Positions 23,336 to 32,674 of a DNA stretch of 64,000 bases are shown here, piece after piece; position 1 is the stretch's first letter; the number at the start of each line of letters is the position of its first letter. The notes below the pieces were generated by a model. It did not search any database. It was not told the origin of the DNA and saw nothing but the letters and a program-made list of their open reading frames with translations. This DNA comes from Achatina immaculata (lineage: Eukaryota > Mollusca > Gastropoda > Stylommatophora > Achatinidae). The translations under genes were made by a program, and so were the position numbers. The DNA lies in assembly GCA_009760885.1 (NCBI GenBank), contig CM019691.1, forward strand, positions 28,705,314-28,769,313, given 5' to 3'.

Positions 23336-23992
23336 TCAGGGGTTCTCAACCTGTGGTATCCATATCCCTAGAGGGTAAACCAAATGTTAAGGGAATAAGA
23401 TTCGATCACTCAATAATTTTTTGTAGTGCTGCTAGATTGGAATAATTTTATTTCTGCTGTCTTATGTAAAGCAAAACCAGACCCGTGATATATTTTGATA
23501 TAACAGAGCTAGCAATGAGGACGATGGTTTATAAAGTATAGTAAAGTATGAGGTGGTAGGGGCATTTTGGACAATTCATAGGGGGTATGGGAGTGTATTA
23601 GGCAAGCATTGCATAGGGGTGTGGGAACATATTAGGCATTACAAAGAGGGGTACTAGGTGCATATTAAGCTTTGCATAGGAGATATGGGGACATATTAGG
23701 TATTGCATGTGGTGGTACTGGTAAATATTCATCATCATCATCATCATTCATTTGCATGTCCCTTGCGGAACTTTGCCTCCCTAACAGCACTCCTGTAGGC
23801 CTCTCGGTTGTGAGCAAGGTGGCCTGCTGCTGACGCATCCATTTACAGATCACCAACGATGGGTAAATATTAGGCACTGCATTGGGGGGGGGGTATGGAA
23901 ACATATCAGGCATTGCACCCGGAAGAGGGGGGGGGGAATGTCAAAAACATTTTTACCTCTGTTTTAAAATACTGAATGTATTAAGAACCCTT
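23336..23992. mobile_element. Possible hAT-like MITE carrying an internal minisatellite
   Basis: Left end CAGGGGTTCTCAACC; the right end near 23990 reverse-complements to CAAGGGTTCTTAATA. 23540-23930 holds ~35-bp 'gggRtatgggRacatattaggcattgcat'-like repeats. No clear 8-bp target duplication. It ends ~65 bp from SLC4 exon 4. Confidence 0.4.
23730..23861 (-). mobile_element. LINE family C, truncated insertion with 10-bp target duplication
   Basis: GGTAAATATT occurs at both 23720-23729 and 23862-23871. Between them is antisense family C: (ATG)n tail (CAT on +), then the region for a 'DDL.MDASAAGHLAHNREAY' type tail. A clean, severely 5'-truncated retrotransposition of ~130 bp. Confidence 0.85.
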
Positions 23993-24056
23993 GTTTTAAA
24001 ACACTAAATGTATTAAAAAATCCCCGTTTTAAAACACTGAATGTATTAAAAACCAG
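23961..24056 (+). repeat. Triplicated ~32-bp segment ending in the exon 4 splice acceptor
   Basis: GTTTTAAAAYACTRAATGTA TTAARAA starts at 23961, 23993 and 24026. The third copy ends in CCAG at the exon 4 boundary. Each copy holds a branch-point-like ACTGAAT or ACTAAAT. Confidence 0.85.
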
Positions 24057-24217
24057 GTGGGTGAAGTACGAGGAGAAAGTGGAGGATGGCGGAAAACGCT
24101 GGTCCAAGCCCCACGTGGCCTCCCTCAACATGCATTACGTGATGGAGCTGAGACGGCAGATCTTGGACGGGGTTTTCCTTACTGACTTGGAGTGCTACTC
24201 CATCTCCCAGGTTGTAG
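24057..24217 (+). CDS. SLC4 transporter, coding exon 4
   Basis: This 161-nt exon encodes residues 115-169, including 'WVKYEEKVEDGGKRWSKPHV' followed by 'ASLNMHYVMELRRQILDGV'. This is the most diagnostic block of the SLC4 cytoplasmic domain (family: EE.VE.GG.RWSKP.V.TLSLHSLFELR). The donor is GTAG/GTGAGT. The acceptor is an unusual AT-rich ..AAAAACCAG with no pyrimidine tract. Tandem repeats lie on both sides: a three-copy ~32-bp repeat ending in the acceptor, and a LINE-free minisatellite starting just after the donor. Identity of the exon is secure despite the weak acceptor. Confidence 0.97.
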
Positions 24218-24227
24218 GTGAGTTTTT

Positions 24228-24470
24228 TTTTTCTAGTCTAGAATGAATCTAAAAAGAAACAAGTTTTTCTTGTCTATAATCCAACATCGAAGACTTTTTT
24301 CTAGAGTAGAATCCAAAATGAAACAAACTGTCCTAATCTGGAACCCAAAATGAAACATGTTTTTTTTTCCTACACTAGAATCCAAAATGAAACATTTTTT
24401 TTTCTACACTAGAATCCAAGATGAAATAAGCCGTCCTAATCTGGAATCCAAAATGAAACAAAGTTGAAAT
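24228..24470 (+). repeat. Diverged ~30-bp tandem repeat after exon 4
   Basis: Units of the type CTACACTAGAATCCAAAATG AAACA, with poly-T spacers, repeat about seven times starting ~10 bp after the exon 4 donor. Confidence 0.8.
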
Positions 24471-25469
24471 ATTATACCAGGCATAAAAATTTGGAGAAAT
24501 TCTCCTACGGGTACGCGCCTCGCATTAGAATGAATACAGCAGTGATATTATTGTAGAGAACATTGACGATGATTATAATTACGATAACGGCAGCGATGCA
24601 GTTAGACGTCATAAACCACAATGCTCTATGATGCTAAGAAGAATGTCATATTAAGCGTAGGAAACAGACTAGATTCATGAGCGAAATAACGTATACAAGT
24701 ATTTTTTAGTAATGGCAGAGGAGGAAAAAAAACCCATACGGTGGAGATTTGAAACGTTCATTCACATTAAAGCAACAAATAAAGAAAGGGACTCTTTGTC
24801 AGTAAAACCTCCCCCAAGACACCAGTACTGCTTTCCTTTATAGAAGGGGAAAAAATGTATTCAATGATGGCGCTAAGATTTTTCCAAACCAGTACAATTA
24901 TACTTGTCTTCCACCTTTCATGAAGTACTTTCCGAAATACCAGTTTTCTCGAAACATCATTCGGTATCTTATTCATTTTTTAATGTAAAATTAAATTTAC
25001 TTTACAAACATCAGAGGAAAGTAAATGTTCATGTGAAGCTTTGTTTTTTTTTATCATCCTTTTAGCGGCGAGATTTAATCTTTACAAAATGCTCGCAGGG
25101 TAAATCAAAGACAACACTGGCAGATCGTCCTCCACACAAACTCAGCATCATGATTCTACTGACCTGATTATCCTCTAACCGATTTTTTTATATTATAAAC
25201 CGGTTACAGTAACTGACGATCTCTACAAGTTTCGGTTTTTCTCGGTTTTAATCTGTAATTGCCGGTTAATGCGATCATAGCTTGTAGAATAAACGTCATT
25301 GCAACAGATTCACCTTCTATGATCCTGCAATTCCAGAAAATATTGGTTTTTTTTTTCTTAGTGCAGTGTGAGAATCATCAGACTAAAAACTTTAGGCTTT
25401 CTGATGGTGCTTAATGAAGGAACTAGACTGAAGTCTAGATTTGAAACTAAGAGAAAACTAATTAATAGC
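24471..25469. other. SLC4 intron 4, no feature recognised
   Basis: AT-rich; no convincing ORF, RNA or repeat. Confidence 0.4.
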
Positions 25470-25840
25470 ACATTCATACCAGCGCCGTGGTACCAATGTC
25501 AGGCATGGGAACTTAACTAAGAAGCAATAGAATAAAATAAGGACATGTGAAATGAGATGTCTTAGGAAGCCAGCAAACGTCACCATGTTTGACAAACTAA
25601 GAAATGACACCGCAAGACAGATGGTAGGAACTACGTCATTTCTACGACACACAGAGAAGCAAAGAATCAATTGTTTCGACCACAACTCACAGCCAGCGGC
25701 GAGAGCCTTCAACCAAAGGACTACAGGACACAGATCAAGAGGAAGACCCAGAAAGAGACGGATAGATGGTATCAGAGAGACACTCGCTAATTATGGCATG
25801 ACCGTCGCTGAGGCCTCCACCCCCACCCCCTCATTTGACC
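25470..25840 (+). mobile_element. LINE ORF2 C-terminal remnant
   Basis: 'MRCLRKPANVTMFDKLRNDT', 'ARQMVGTTSFLRHTEKQRIN', 'AFNQRTTGHRSRGRPRKRRI' and 'DGIRETLANYGM' form the typical LINE 3' coding end (K..D..RN...R, then GRPRKRW.D.I). An open frame of 118 codons covers it, but it is a transposon relic rather than a host gene. In SLC4 intron 4. Confidence 0.8.
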
Positions 25841-25905
25841 CCAAAACGCCAACTGCATATCCTCTCGACACTTTACCGTACAGGAGGAAGGATGTAAGAA
25901 AGTGA

Positions 25906-26284
25906 GTAAGAATCTGCCTGGGTTGAAAGTTACTTCCTTGGAAACTAAGAACCGTCTTTTTTTCTTTGTAGACTCCTGTATGCGGTGTTCTTGGTAACAA
26001 AATGGAATTCAACCAATCTAATGCAATGAATCCATTATCTAATGTTATTAAGAAAAGTGTGTATTGGTCAGTCTCAGAATAAACCAGCATTTGAAATTCT
26101 TGCCGTTGTTTGCGTATATGGAAACTGAAAAGCAAACAAACAAACAAACAACAGTATATGAATTCTTTGTCTTTTGCTTCTTACTTACAGATATATTCAT
26201 GAAAATATAGATAAACAAATATATCCAAAAGTAAGAAGAGTTTTTCATAATGAGAAACTGTAACTATCCACAAAAGAACATTTA
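25906..26284. other. No recognised feature
   Basis: AT-rich intronic sequence with (CAAA)n at 26133-26150. Confidence 0.4.
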
Positions 26285-26289
26285 TTTTA

Positions 26290-26355
26290 AAATCCATACT
26301 AGGATAATAAGGACCCATTAGATGCTAGCATAATAAGGACCCATTAGATGCTAGC
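26290..26355 (+). repeat. ~26-bp tandem repeat flanking a LINE (left block)
   Basis: ATAATAAGGACCCATTAGAT GCTAGC occurs two times here and about three more times at 26820-26905, on the other side of the LINE fragment. Confidence 0.85.
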
Positions 26356-26394
26356 TCGAATGAAATTGTTGCGAGTTTCCGTAAAAGTTGCCTT

Positions 26395-26820
26395 GTGAAA
26401 GCTGAAAAACAACTAAAGAAATAAATAAGAAATTAGACTCTTTCGAAAACAAATGCATAAGGAAAATACTCGGTATAAGGTGGAACGAATTCAAGAACAA
26501 CACAGAGATAAGACAGATGAGCAAACAACAACAACAACAACCTGTTTCATGGGTGATTAGAAAAAGAAAACCGACTTATGTCAGTTATGTGATGAGAAGA
26601 AACAATCAGAGGATCCCCAAACAAGCTATCAAGTGGAACACAACAGGCCGAAGAAAAATAGGTCGACCACGTGAAACTCTAAAGAGGACATTGTTAAGAG
26701 AGACCAGTTCAGTGGGTATAACATCCCTTGATGAGACTGAAAAACTCGCCGAAGACACTTGGCGAACTACCATGCGTGCCCGATGTGACGTTTAGCGGCA
26801 CGGAAAGGATGTGAGATTTA
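26395..26820 (+). mobile_element. LINE family A, 3' end copy
   Basis: It encodes remnants of 'KLDSFENKCIRKILGI', 'PVSWVIRKRKPTYVSYVMRR', 'NNQRIPKQAIKWNTTGRRKI' and 'GRPRETLKRTLLRE', and ends GTGACGTTTAGCGGCACGGA AAGGATGTGAGATTTAAAAT. (CAA)n expansion at 26522-26540 interrupts the frame. It sits between two blocks of the 26-bp repeat. Confidence 0.9.
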
Positions 26821-26943
26821 AAATGCTAGTATAATAAGGATCCATTAGATGCCAGCATAACAAAGACCCACTAGATGCTAGAATAATAAGGACCCATTAG
26901 TTCAAGTAGAGAACATCAGTGTCCGTAGAATTGATACATACAT

Positions 26944-27165
26944 ACGGGCGCCTGAATAGCGAAGTGGTCAGAGAACTCGCTTCTCATGAAGAAGATTGAT
27001 TCCAGTTCAGCTGGTGAAGTTTCATACAACCCACCATCTGCAGACATGGGTGGTGGACTCCCTCTGTAGTTGAAGGGAGGGACAGTCGGCCAGGCATGAC
27101 GTTGACCTCATCATTCTCTAGTGTTCCGACAGGACAAGGAAAACACAGGGAGCAAATCATATCTC
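26944..27165 (+). mobile_element. tRNA-derived SINE
   Basis: The head GCGCCTGAATAGCGAAGTGG contains an A-box-like stretch and 'GATTGATTCCAG' a degenerate B box. The body matches the copies at 38100 and 57176 ('gccaggcatgacgttgacct', 'tctagtgttccgacagg', 'caaggaaaa'). The 3' tail is diverged. Confidence 0.75.
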
Positions 27166-27354
27166 CTAAATATCTCTACGCTCCTGCATGTACCTTAACT
27201 TCACATCACATATCACATTAAAACATGAGAGTGAGTGTGATCAGTGAACGCGGCCAGACGTGATACGGACAACATCATACTTTCATGTGACGATGGTCTC
27301 TGAAATATGAGCCTAACACCGTATCTACAGTACGACATGGAAACGGGGATTTTA

Positions 27355-27356
<2 letters not shown>

Positions 27357-27395
<39 letters not shown>
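27357..27395 (+). repeat. (TA)n microsatellite at the Tc1 insertion point
   Basis: About 19 TA units lie immediately left of the Tc1 left terminus. Confidence 0.95.
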
Positions 27396-27397
<2 letters not shown>

Positions 27398-28898
27398 CTG
27401 TTCAAAAATAAACGCAACAAATACGATGTTGCGATTTAAACTGAAGTTTGCTGATCAGACAAGGGCAAATGGCCCGAAACATTAACCTGGACATCAACTT
27501 CACGTGCCGACCTGAATTTTACTCCGCAGATGATTCATGAGCATAGAATAGCGACACTAGTCAAAACAGTATTTGTGACAATAACTCATGACAGGTTCAC
27601 GCGAACCTCATAAAACTTATTGAACACAAAACTCACTGATCATGTTATTGAATGCCTATAAAAGATTGACGCTCCTCGAATCAATTCATTTGAAAATTCA
27701 ATGCGTAGTGATGGCTCATCTTACTACAGAACAACGACACATTATCGCTGGACGTTCACAGACTGGACAGTCACAATGTGTAGTGGCCAGACAAATTAAT
27801 GTGGTTAGAAGCACCATTAGTCGCCTTTGGAGACGATTTCAAGAAACTGGCTCAGTTGCAGACCGGCCGGGCAGTGGAAGACCCATTGTCACAACTCCTG
27901 TCGATGTCCGCTCCATACGGCTGAGTCACCTCAGGAATCGATTTGCATCTGCGTCCACAACAGTCCAGTCACTGACAGCAGCTCAAACGGTCAGGAACCG
28001 GCTGCACGACGCTGGTCTTTGGGCTAGAAGACCCTACAGAGGCTCTGTTCTTGCGGATCGGCATCGCCAGAACCGACTCCAGTGGGCGAACCAGCATCGT
28101 CAATGGACCGTTGCAAATGAATGGAGAAGGGTTTGGTTTAGTGATGAATCATTCTTTCTGCTCCAGCGACACGATAGACGGAGAAGAGTTTACAGCAGAG
28201 TCCATGAGCGCTACGCCCAGAACTGAGTGGATAAGGCTCCTCCATATGGTGGTGGAGGTGTACTGGTGTAGGGGACGATCAACTTCATGGGAAGAAGTGA
28301 CCTGGTGAAAACTGAAGGGCGCCTGCATGCCCAACGATATGTCGTTGATATTCTTCGTCCTCACGTCCTTCCACTTCTGGCTGCACCAGGGTCGATTTTT
28401 CAGCAGGATAACGCTCGACCTCATGTGACACAACTCATCACCCAGTTCCTCGCTGACAACAACGCACAGACCATCCCGTGGCCGTCCATGTCATCAGACA
28501 TGAACACAATAGAACACTTATGGGATGAACTCAACAGACAAGTCCGGCAGCGAGACGTGGCGCAAACCAATCTCCGACAGTTGTCTCTTGCACTGCGAGA
28601 AGAGTGGGCAGCCATCCCACAACAACAGATCCAAGGGCTAATCGGATCGTTATCAAGGAGATGTCGTTCCCTAATACAGGCCAGAGGAGGCCATACACCT
28701 TACTGAAACGGAGGCCTCAGTCGCAAAGAATAAAAGTCCAAATCAAATTTATTGATCATCATTTCGTTGTTACAGTCTTAAAGTTTCTTCATGCCAAGAT
28801 TGAAACATTAATTCTGTAAAATAAAATTTGATACAAGTTTGAAATTTGGAGTCCATTACGACTACAGTAGTGTGTTGCGTTTCTTTCTTTTAACAGTA
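27396..28898 (+). mobile_element. Tc1/mariner element, nearly complete
   Basis: The left end TACTGTTCAAAAATAAACGC and the right end, reverse-complemented TACTGTTAAAAGAAAGAAAC, share inner CGCAACA and form ~25-bp terminal inverted repeats. TA is at each boundary. Length is ~1.5 kb, normal for Tc1. It is inserted in the 3' edge of a (TA)n tract in SLC4 intron 4. Confidence 0.95.
27711..28706 (+). pseudogene. Tc1-like transposase, two in-frame stop codons
   Basis: 331 codons in one frame, close to the usual ~340. The N terminus is a paired-like helix-turn-helix ('TTEQRHIIAGRSQTG' ... 'STISRLWRRFQETG') and a GRP motif. DDE residues are D145 (in FSDES), D233 (in QQDNARPH) and E268 (in TIEHLWDEL), spaced DD34E, typical of Tc1. 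TGA at 28224 and TAG at 28269 interrupt the frame between the first and second Asp. There is no frameshift, so decay is recent. Inactive as it stands. Confidence 0.93.
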
Positions 28899-28906
28899 AT
28901 GTGTAT

Positions 28907-29335
28907 ATATAAGAAATATATAACGAACAGTTAATTATTTTAAGGAATTTTAACTTATATCTGAAAACTTGCGATGCTATAACTATCACAAATTCCCCTG
29001 AGTTCATGGTATTCCTAGAAAGTTCAGTAAATGTGTTTGATTTGTCCTTAGTTATCTTTATTTTAAGCAGCGCTTATTTTGAAACGAAATAATTTTGAAA
29101 TTTATCTTTGGATTTTCTTTATGATAAGGTGAAATATATTGCACCTTCAGGGTTTCTCAGCTTTTCTTGGCTAGTGGTTTAGATCCATTCCTAGCTTCTG
29201 CCATTGTTACAGAAAGAAAATGAGTGGAAAGAAATCCAACAAAGTTTGCTTGAAATAAAATAACATGAGCACACAGCGATATCTCTTTCGTATTAAGTGT
29301 AGACAATGTGTAACTGGAAGTAGTAGAAATTTAGT
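28907..29335. other. No recognised feature
   Basis: AT-rich intron sequence. Confidence 0.4.
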
Positions 29336-29700
29336 TTATTAGAAGAACGTTGTGAATTCCCTGGATAGCAAAGATTACTGATGAAGAATGTATGAGTAAG
29401 AGACAAAAATTCTTGTAAAAAAATACGACAGATACAACATACTTTCATAGGACATGTAATGAGAAGAGGGAATATTGAAAATATTGTAGCAACGGGAAGA
29501 TGGGAGAAGAAGAGCCAGAGGAAGGCTGAAAAACAAAATGATAATGGATAATTTGACGAGATGGTATACACTGCTGGCGAGATTCTTCGGTGCCGCGCGT
29601 GGAGTGAAACTCCTCCCGGCCAATGAAGAAAATGCGAAAAAGAAATTAGAGTTGCCGTGTGGCGCCCATGTGAAAAGGTGATAGAAAGGATAAAGTGAAG
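29336..29700 (+). mobile_element. LINE ORF2 C-terminal relic
   Basis: The + strand shows scattered matches to the standard tail: 'IPWIAKITDEECMS', 'TYFHRTCNEKR' (a frame-shifted 'FIGHVMRR') and a GKMGEEEP-like basic region. Strongly decayed. Confidence 0.55.
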
Positions 29701-29734
29701 CTTAGTCGGTATGTCCAGTTGTTTCGCGGCGAGA

Positions 29735-30400
29735 GCTACACATACCACGGCACCTCTGCTCTAGACGCCGGGCACGTCCGATATACACCCATACTTGTGA
29801 AATATGCCTAAACCAGCTTAAACCAGGTGTGAAACTTGATGGCCACGCATGTCACGGTACCTCCGCTCTAGAGATCGGTCACATCCTAAACACGCCCATA
29901 CTGGGATAAAATGCCTAAACCGACTCAACCCAGGGGTGAAACTTAATAGTGGCGAGGATTGGTCCTCCTGGACAAGAGCTCCGTCCTGGTCACAACTAGG
30001 AAGGGTAGCGGCCACGACCACAAAATGCTGAAGTCGGAGACACTGGATCAGTGCAGTCTAGATAGGCAACTACCTCTCACCCGTATCCTAATCGCGCTTA
30101 GGTTTTCCGGTGAGAAAGTCCAACGCTGGACTGGATGGGCAACCACCTCTCACCCGGCGGAGATACACATGTATCCCAAAACACGTCGAGGTTTTCCAGT
30201 GAGAAAGTCCAACTATAGATTAAACCGGTGCAACGAAAACCACGGTGTCACGCATTCCCGCTTCTGAGACCCACCAAGAATACAGGCTCAAGCCCTGCGA
30301 TACTCTTAACCTCTTGTGATCCTCTCGTGGATCTCATGTGGTCCTTTCGGGGATCACAGGGGGATCACGGGACCTATCGAGGACCACATGAATAAATTCA
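29735..30400 (+). repeat. GC-richer block with an internal ~105-bp duplication and an 11-bp inverted repeat
   Basis: 29739-29843 and 29848-29952 are diverged duplicates ('cacggYacctcYgctctaga', 'cccatactKgg', 'atgcctaaacc', 'ggtgaaactt'). 'aggttttccRgtgagaaagtcc' occurs twice (30101, 30189). CATGTGGTCCT (30335-30345) and AGGACCACATG (30380-30390) are perfect inverted repeats. Family unknown. Confidence 0.65.
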
Positions 30401-30437
30401 GTAGGATCACGGGGCGGTCTTGGTGGTAGAAGCTAAC

Positions 30438-30620
30438 GAAGAAGAAGAAGAAGAAGAAAAAGAAGAAGAAGAAGAAGAAAAAGAAGAGACGAGATGGTAT
30501 GAGATCACGAAATGAACTGACAGCCTGCATGAAGGATCGAGTACTATGGAGAAGCATAATAGGTAACGCCAGTTGGCAGGGCACATGATGATGATGATGA
30601 TGATTATGATGATGGTGATG
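30438..30620 (+). mobile_element. Short LINE 3' end with (ATG)n tail, after (GAA)n
   Basis: 'RNELTACMKDRVLWRSIIGN' then 'ASWQGT' precede (ATG)n at 30583-30604. This is the usual last coding stretch of a LINE ORF2 followed by its trinucleotide tail. (GAA)n lies at 30440-30485. Confidence 0.7.
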
Positions 30621-30624
30621 TGCA

Positions 30625-31385
30625 ATTATTTTGGCGCTGCGTAAATAGCGCTTACAAAGTCTTATTTTTTGGGGGAAGATAAATGAAATGGCTAGAAACG
30701 AAATAAGACTTGAAGTCTTTGTTCAGTGCTATATTTACATAAAGGAAACGAAAAAGGCAAAAACGTACATTTTTTCAATGATGAATATCTCAGATTATGA
30801 TTATAAACATTCTCCTGGAGGGAAAAAAAATGTGTGTTCCATTTTTTGGTCGTTTTAATTTTTAATTATGTTGCTAGTGCTGCTTTCATTCTAACATGAG
30901 TACTTTATCGTTGCAGACGAAATTCAGCAGGATATAATGACATGGAATATGGTCCACAATTTTGAAAAATGGCCAAAAAAAAAAAAAACAAAAAACGAAA
31001 TGCTATTATAACGAACATCATTTTAGTGAAAGCTATTTGAAAAAAAAATTCTTTAAACAATGAACAAACATTTCAGCAAAATAAATCCCTCCCCCCCCCC
31101 CCCCTCCAGTTCTATGCTTATACTTCAGGGCGAAGAGTAAAGAAGACATTTGCGCTTTAAATGTCAGTCATATCTAAAGTTAAAAATATGCACTAAAAGT
31201 ACTCGAAAAAAAATTTACAGTACCAAAGTAACCAGATCAATAATAACAAATAAATGAGCTCAACTGTGCTTATTTTCATTGTAAAATTATTTGAAGTGTT
31301 TTTTTTTTATTATTAATTATTGGTAACCATCAAATTAGAAGTAGCAGATTGGTAAAGAAACACTTTGTAATTTTTTTTTTTCCAG
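30625..31385. other. SLC4 intron 4 distal part
   Basis: Poly-A and poly-C runs. An acceptor-like TCGTTGCAG ends at 30916 but no exon follows (see rejected items). Confidence 0.5.
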
Positions 31386-31568
31386 AGCAGTTTTTAGATT
31401 CTTGGATTGCCAGTAAAACGCTGGATCCAGTCCTGAGGCAACATGTCCGAACTCTTTGCCTGAAGCAGCACAGGTACAGGCATGAGAAGGGCAGGCCAGA
31501 GGACAAGAAGAAGAACTTGAAGCGCAACGCCACCGCTGGAGATCTGAGGAAGCAGGTGTCCTCTTCGC
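31386..31568 (+). CDS. SLC4 transporter, coding exon 5
   Basis: This 183-nt exon lies between an excellent poly-T acceptor (TTTTTTTCCAG) and TCGC/GTAAGT. It encodes residues 169-230. 'EQFLDSWIASKTLDPVLRQH' followed by 'VRTLCLKQHRYRHEKGR' corresponds to the family region where a helix (..L..ELR..V...LL.KHRHQ) ends in a basic His-rich stretch. 'LKRNATAGDLRKQVSSS' is placed like the RS.ADIGK..SS element. Downstream, the paralogues are variable and alternatively spliced. A 33-bp minisatellite begins about 180 bp after the donor. Confidence 0.94.
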
Positions 31569-31744
31569 GTAAGTACATTCAATCATTCATTCATTCATTC
31601 ATTATGTGCTAAGCAGAATCATGTTTCTCCGTCTCGTGCAATCAATTCAAATGCTTTTTTTTTGTTCCATGCCACTTGGTCAGTCCTCTGAGATAGTTTA
31701 TTTCTCTCTTCCCCCCCCCCCCCCCCCCCCCGCTGTCTTCTAGA

Positions 31745-32145
31745 ATTACCAGTCATTACCAAGCTTTCTTTCTTCTGTCTTCCTGTCATTACCAAGCTTT
31801 CTTTCTTTTGTCTTCCTGTCATTACCAAGTTTCTTTCTTCTGTCTTCCTGTCATTACCAAGCTTTCTTTCTTCTGTCTTCCTGTCATTACCAAGCTTTCT
31901 TTCTTCTGTCTTCCTGTCATTACCAAGCTTTCTTTCTTCTGTCTTCCTGTCATTACCAAGCTTTCTTTCTTCTGTCTTCCTGTCATTACCAAGCTTTCTT
32001 TCTGTCTTCCTGTCATTACCAAGCTTTCTTTCTTCTGTCATCCTGTCATTACCAAGCTTTCTTTCTTCTGTCTTCCTGTCATTACCAAGCTTTCTTTCTT
32101 CTGTCTTCCTGTCATTACCAAGCTTTCTTTCTTCTGTCTTCTCGT
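31745..32145 (+). repeat. 33-bp polypyrimidine minisatellite, 12 copies
   Basis: The unit is ATTACCAAGCTTTCTTTCTT CTGTCTTCCTGTC. Because 33 is divisible by three, 125- and 140-codon frames stay open on both strands. They are not genes. Confidence 0.96.
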
Positions 32146-32674
32146 AAGTAAACGCACTGCCAATGATTATACATGTTATTTTTGAAAGGCAGGAACAAAA
32201 TCTAAATGCACGCCAACGTGTCCCCGAAGGTTTTGCGGTTCGTGTGCAAAACTTTTAACCCGTATGCAAACATATTCTCAGAACAAAGAACAGCGTATGA
32301 GTACACGTCGTAATGTCAGATTACAAAGTACAATTTAAAGTTCTGATAGGAAAAAAAAATACTAAAATCCGAATAAATCAGGAAAACAAACTCATTTATC
32401 GTTATCATATTTTTCTTCAACGCTAATATAGCAGAGAATAACATCAGGAAACTAGAAAATAAAAGTAAGAATTTTATTTTATATATTTATTTTTTTTAAC
32501 TGCCGGCTTATAAAATTTTGTGCGCGGCCGCGCAGCTTGGAGTGAACATTGAATCCCCACTCATGAAACTATTCTGGAAATGAGCATGCTGAAGCTAGTA
32601 TAAATTTTAATGTTTAGATGTAAAACAGAATAAATGAATAATAATAATAATAATAATAATAATAGAAGAAGAAT
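32146..32674. other. Sequence downstream of the GPCR stop codon
   Basis: On the minus strand this should include the GPCR 3' UTR: (TTA)n at 32639-32663 just after the stop, and AATAAA-type signals at 32473-32491. Otherwise nothing recognised. Confidence 0.5.

Noticed and set aside
25552..25905. 118-codon frame as a host gene
   Set aside because: Its GRPRKRR...GI.ETL order marks it as the C-terminal end of a LINE ORF2.
30917..31000. Possible extra SLC4 exon after TCGTTGCAG
   Set aside because: The frame continues into a poly-A run and a stop without a plausible donor, while joining exon 4 directly to 31386 gives the family sequence without a gap.
31619..32185. Repetitive frames on both strands next to SLC4 exon 5
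   Set aside because: 33-bp polypyrimidine minisatellite.
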